From an uncultured Fibrobacter sp. (lineage in GTDB: Bacteria > Fibrobacterota > Fibrobacteria > Fibrobacterales > Fibrobacteraceae), in NCBI GenBank assembly GCA_946405515.1, contig CAMJHM010000010.1, positions 1-49,724 on the forward strand: DNA of 49,724 bases, written 5' to 3'. The notes below the pieces were generated by a model. That model made no database searches. It was not told the origin of the DNA and saw only the letters and a program-made list of their open reading frames with translations. This document shows positions 48,889 through 49,724 of the stretch, in pieces (position 1 is the stretch's first letter; every line of letters starts with the position of its first letter). A program made the translations under genes and the position numbers.

Positions 48889-49514
48889 TGTCGGAAGAGT
48901 CGAAAAATCGCTTGCGAGAACGTGCGCTAAAACAAATCGAGGAGCGTGAACGAATAAAGAAACTAAACCCGCAAACTGAGGTGATGGAAGATACGAAAGA
49001 ACCTCCTCGCATTCAAACATTGCATTCTGTTGACGAATGCTATCGCGCATGCTACGCTGCGGAGATTCTTGATCAAGAAGGCGATTCTGTCAGTGGTATG
49101 AATGTGCGTACTCTTGCATCCGAATGTGAAAAATCCTGCCGTCCTTTTGAAAATATCATTCCCGTCAATGCTTGTAGCAGGGCCTGCCTTGCTGCAGGTG
49201 ATGAATTTGTTCTGCATTCGAATTACATTATGGACAGTGTGACTTTTGCAAGATTTGTTCTAGAAATTTGCGATGAAACTTGTCCATGCGTAAATCGCTT
49301 TGATTCTTTGGCGTATAAAAAAGAAATTCGACACATTTTAGATAGCCTTGTGCGTAAAGAGGATATGGATAGCGTTGTCTTTGCTAAATACGATAAAGCC
49401 GTAAAAAGAGTTAAGTGTAGAAGAGGTTTTAACCGTAACAAACATTGCCCAGAAACGTTGATTGAATACGATAAAAAACGTGCCATGGCTTTAGAAAATT
49501 GCAGCCAACAATAA
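48888..49514 (+). CDS. Cys-rich protein with two twin-CX3C modules
   Basis: 208 residues from the ATG at 48888, which overlaps the stop of the leader fragment (TAATG); AAAGGGG lies upstream. After a charged helix (1-28) come two related modules: CYRAC (51-55) with CEKSC (80-84), and CSRAC (96-100) with CDETC (128-132, then Cys134), spaced 24 and 27 residues. Each has C-x-R-A-C-x-A-A at its first motif, so one arose by duplication. Such twin CX3C pairs usually make disulfide-linked helical hairpins, which need an oxidising compartment. Yet this frame has no export signal of its own, which supports fusion to the leader at 48751. Three more cysteines follow (177, 187, 205). AT-rich; no family recognised. 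Confidence 0.6.
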   Translation: MSEESKNRLRERALKQIEERERIKKLNPQTEVMEDTKEPPRIQTLHSVDECYRACYAAEILDQEGDSVSGMNVRTLASECEKSCRPFENIIPVNACSRACLAAGDEFVLHSNYIMDSVTFARFVLEICDETCPCVNRFDSLAYKKEIRHILDSLVRKEDMDSVVFAKYDKAVKRVKCRRGFNRNKHCPETLIEYDKKRAMALENCSQQ

Positions 49515-49548
49515 ACAAAATTCAAAATCACGAAATAAACGAGCATTC

Positions 49549-49577
49549 TCTCGTCTTTCGTCTCTCGTCTCTCGTCT
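49549..49577. repeat. TCTCGTC heptamer array before gatB
   Basis: Four 7-base units in a row: TCTCGTC, TTTCGTC, TCTCGTC, TCTCGTC. It lies 39 bases before the gatB start, in the leader or promoter zone. Same period as the arrays at 66-107 and 6364-6470. Confidence 0.7.
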
Positions 49578-49615
49578 AAAAAACTATCTTTTCCCCGTAA
49601 AATTACGGAGTTTTT

Positions 49616-49724
49616 ATGTCCAACTATTGTCCTGTTATCGGTCTTGAAATCCATTGTCAGCTCGCGACGAAGACGAAGATGTTCTGCGGCTGCGAAATCG
49701 AAGTGAATACGACCCCGAACAAGC
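49616..49724 (+). CDS. gatB: Asp/Glu-tRNA amidotransferase subunit B, 5' end only
   Basis: The first 36 codons are visible before the window ends. '[26 protein letters not shown]' is the conserved GatB N-terminus, including the Cys pair of the zinc site. GatB, with GatA and GatC, converts Glu-tRNA(Gln) or Asp-tRNA(Asn) into the correctly amidated tRNA. GGAG lies 6 bases before the ATG. Truncated by the window edge, not by mutation as far as can be seen. Confidence 0.93.
   Translation, partial: MSNYCPVIGLEIHCQLATKTKMFCGCEIEVNTTPNK

Overview
The window looks like a chromosomal segment of a Fibrobacter-type bacterium (phylum Fibrobacteres, FCB superphylum). This rests on a TIGR02147-type regulator (a family first described as a Fibrobacter paralogous family), a GH5 endoglucanase with a Ser-rich linker and a type IX-like C-terminal sorting domain, PorV-like and other outer-membrane beta-barrels, a Gram-negative lipid A gene set, and promoters of the form TATATTTG that resemble the TAnnTTTG element of Bacteroidetes. 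The species cannot be fixed from the sequence alone.

Layout. 0.1-4.6 kb: typA and a two-gene envelope operon (TPR lipoprotein with Asp-rich calcium-type loops, beta-barrel). 4.7-6.3 kb: a YkgJ-type Cys-cluster protein coupled to a SprT-like metalloprotein. 6.3-6.9 kb: a gene-free spacer with a period-7 repeat array and a 130-bp structured palindromic element. 6.9-10.9 kb: a K+-dependent-type membrane pyrophosphatase, a Nudix hydrolase and an AT-rich lipoprotein. 10.9-14.9 kb: a STAND-type ATPase/TPR protein split by a frameshift at an A8 tract, coupled to a DUF917 protein; this block lies between two 28-bp direct repeats that are copies of a terminator arm. 14.9-25.1 kb: secreted and surface proteins, namely the GH5 enzyme, a four-gene operon led by a type IX-sorted protein, a divergent TIGR02147 regulator with a three-domain surface lipoprotein, and a Cthe_2159-like beta-helix lipoprotein. 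25.3-33.2 kb: aldehyde dehydrogenase, gamma-carbonic anhydrase-like protein, lipid kinase, lpxD-lpxC-fabZ (lipid A), murU and amgK (MurNAc recycling) and a PTS EIIA-like protein. 33.2-40.6 kb: a surface polysaccharide locus with five glycosyltransferases, a Wzi-like barrel and a PorV-like barrel. 40.7-45.3 kb: tRNA-Lys, mfd, a TatD-family hydrolase and a 65-residue protein. 45.4-49.7 kb: an outer-membrane protein with a long Ala/Pro/Lys linker, an unknown exported protein coupled to a PIN-domain protein, a lipoprotein leader split at a C9 tract from a twin-CX3C Cys-rich protein, and the start of gatB.

The most interesting signals are: (1) two genes interrupted at homopolymers (A8 and C9), where changing one base restores a single sensible protein; (2) a tandem twin-CX3C protein whose export depends on that C tract; (3) five genes in which a TANATT hexamer ends exactly six bases before the start codon without a Shine-Dalgarno sequence, which predicts leaderless mRNAs; (4) a perfect 12-bp inverted repeat inside a near-consensus promoter of the TIGR02147 regulator; (5) period-7 intergenic repeats at three places. 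Both homopolymer breaks could also be assembly errors and need read-level checking.
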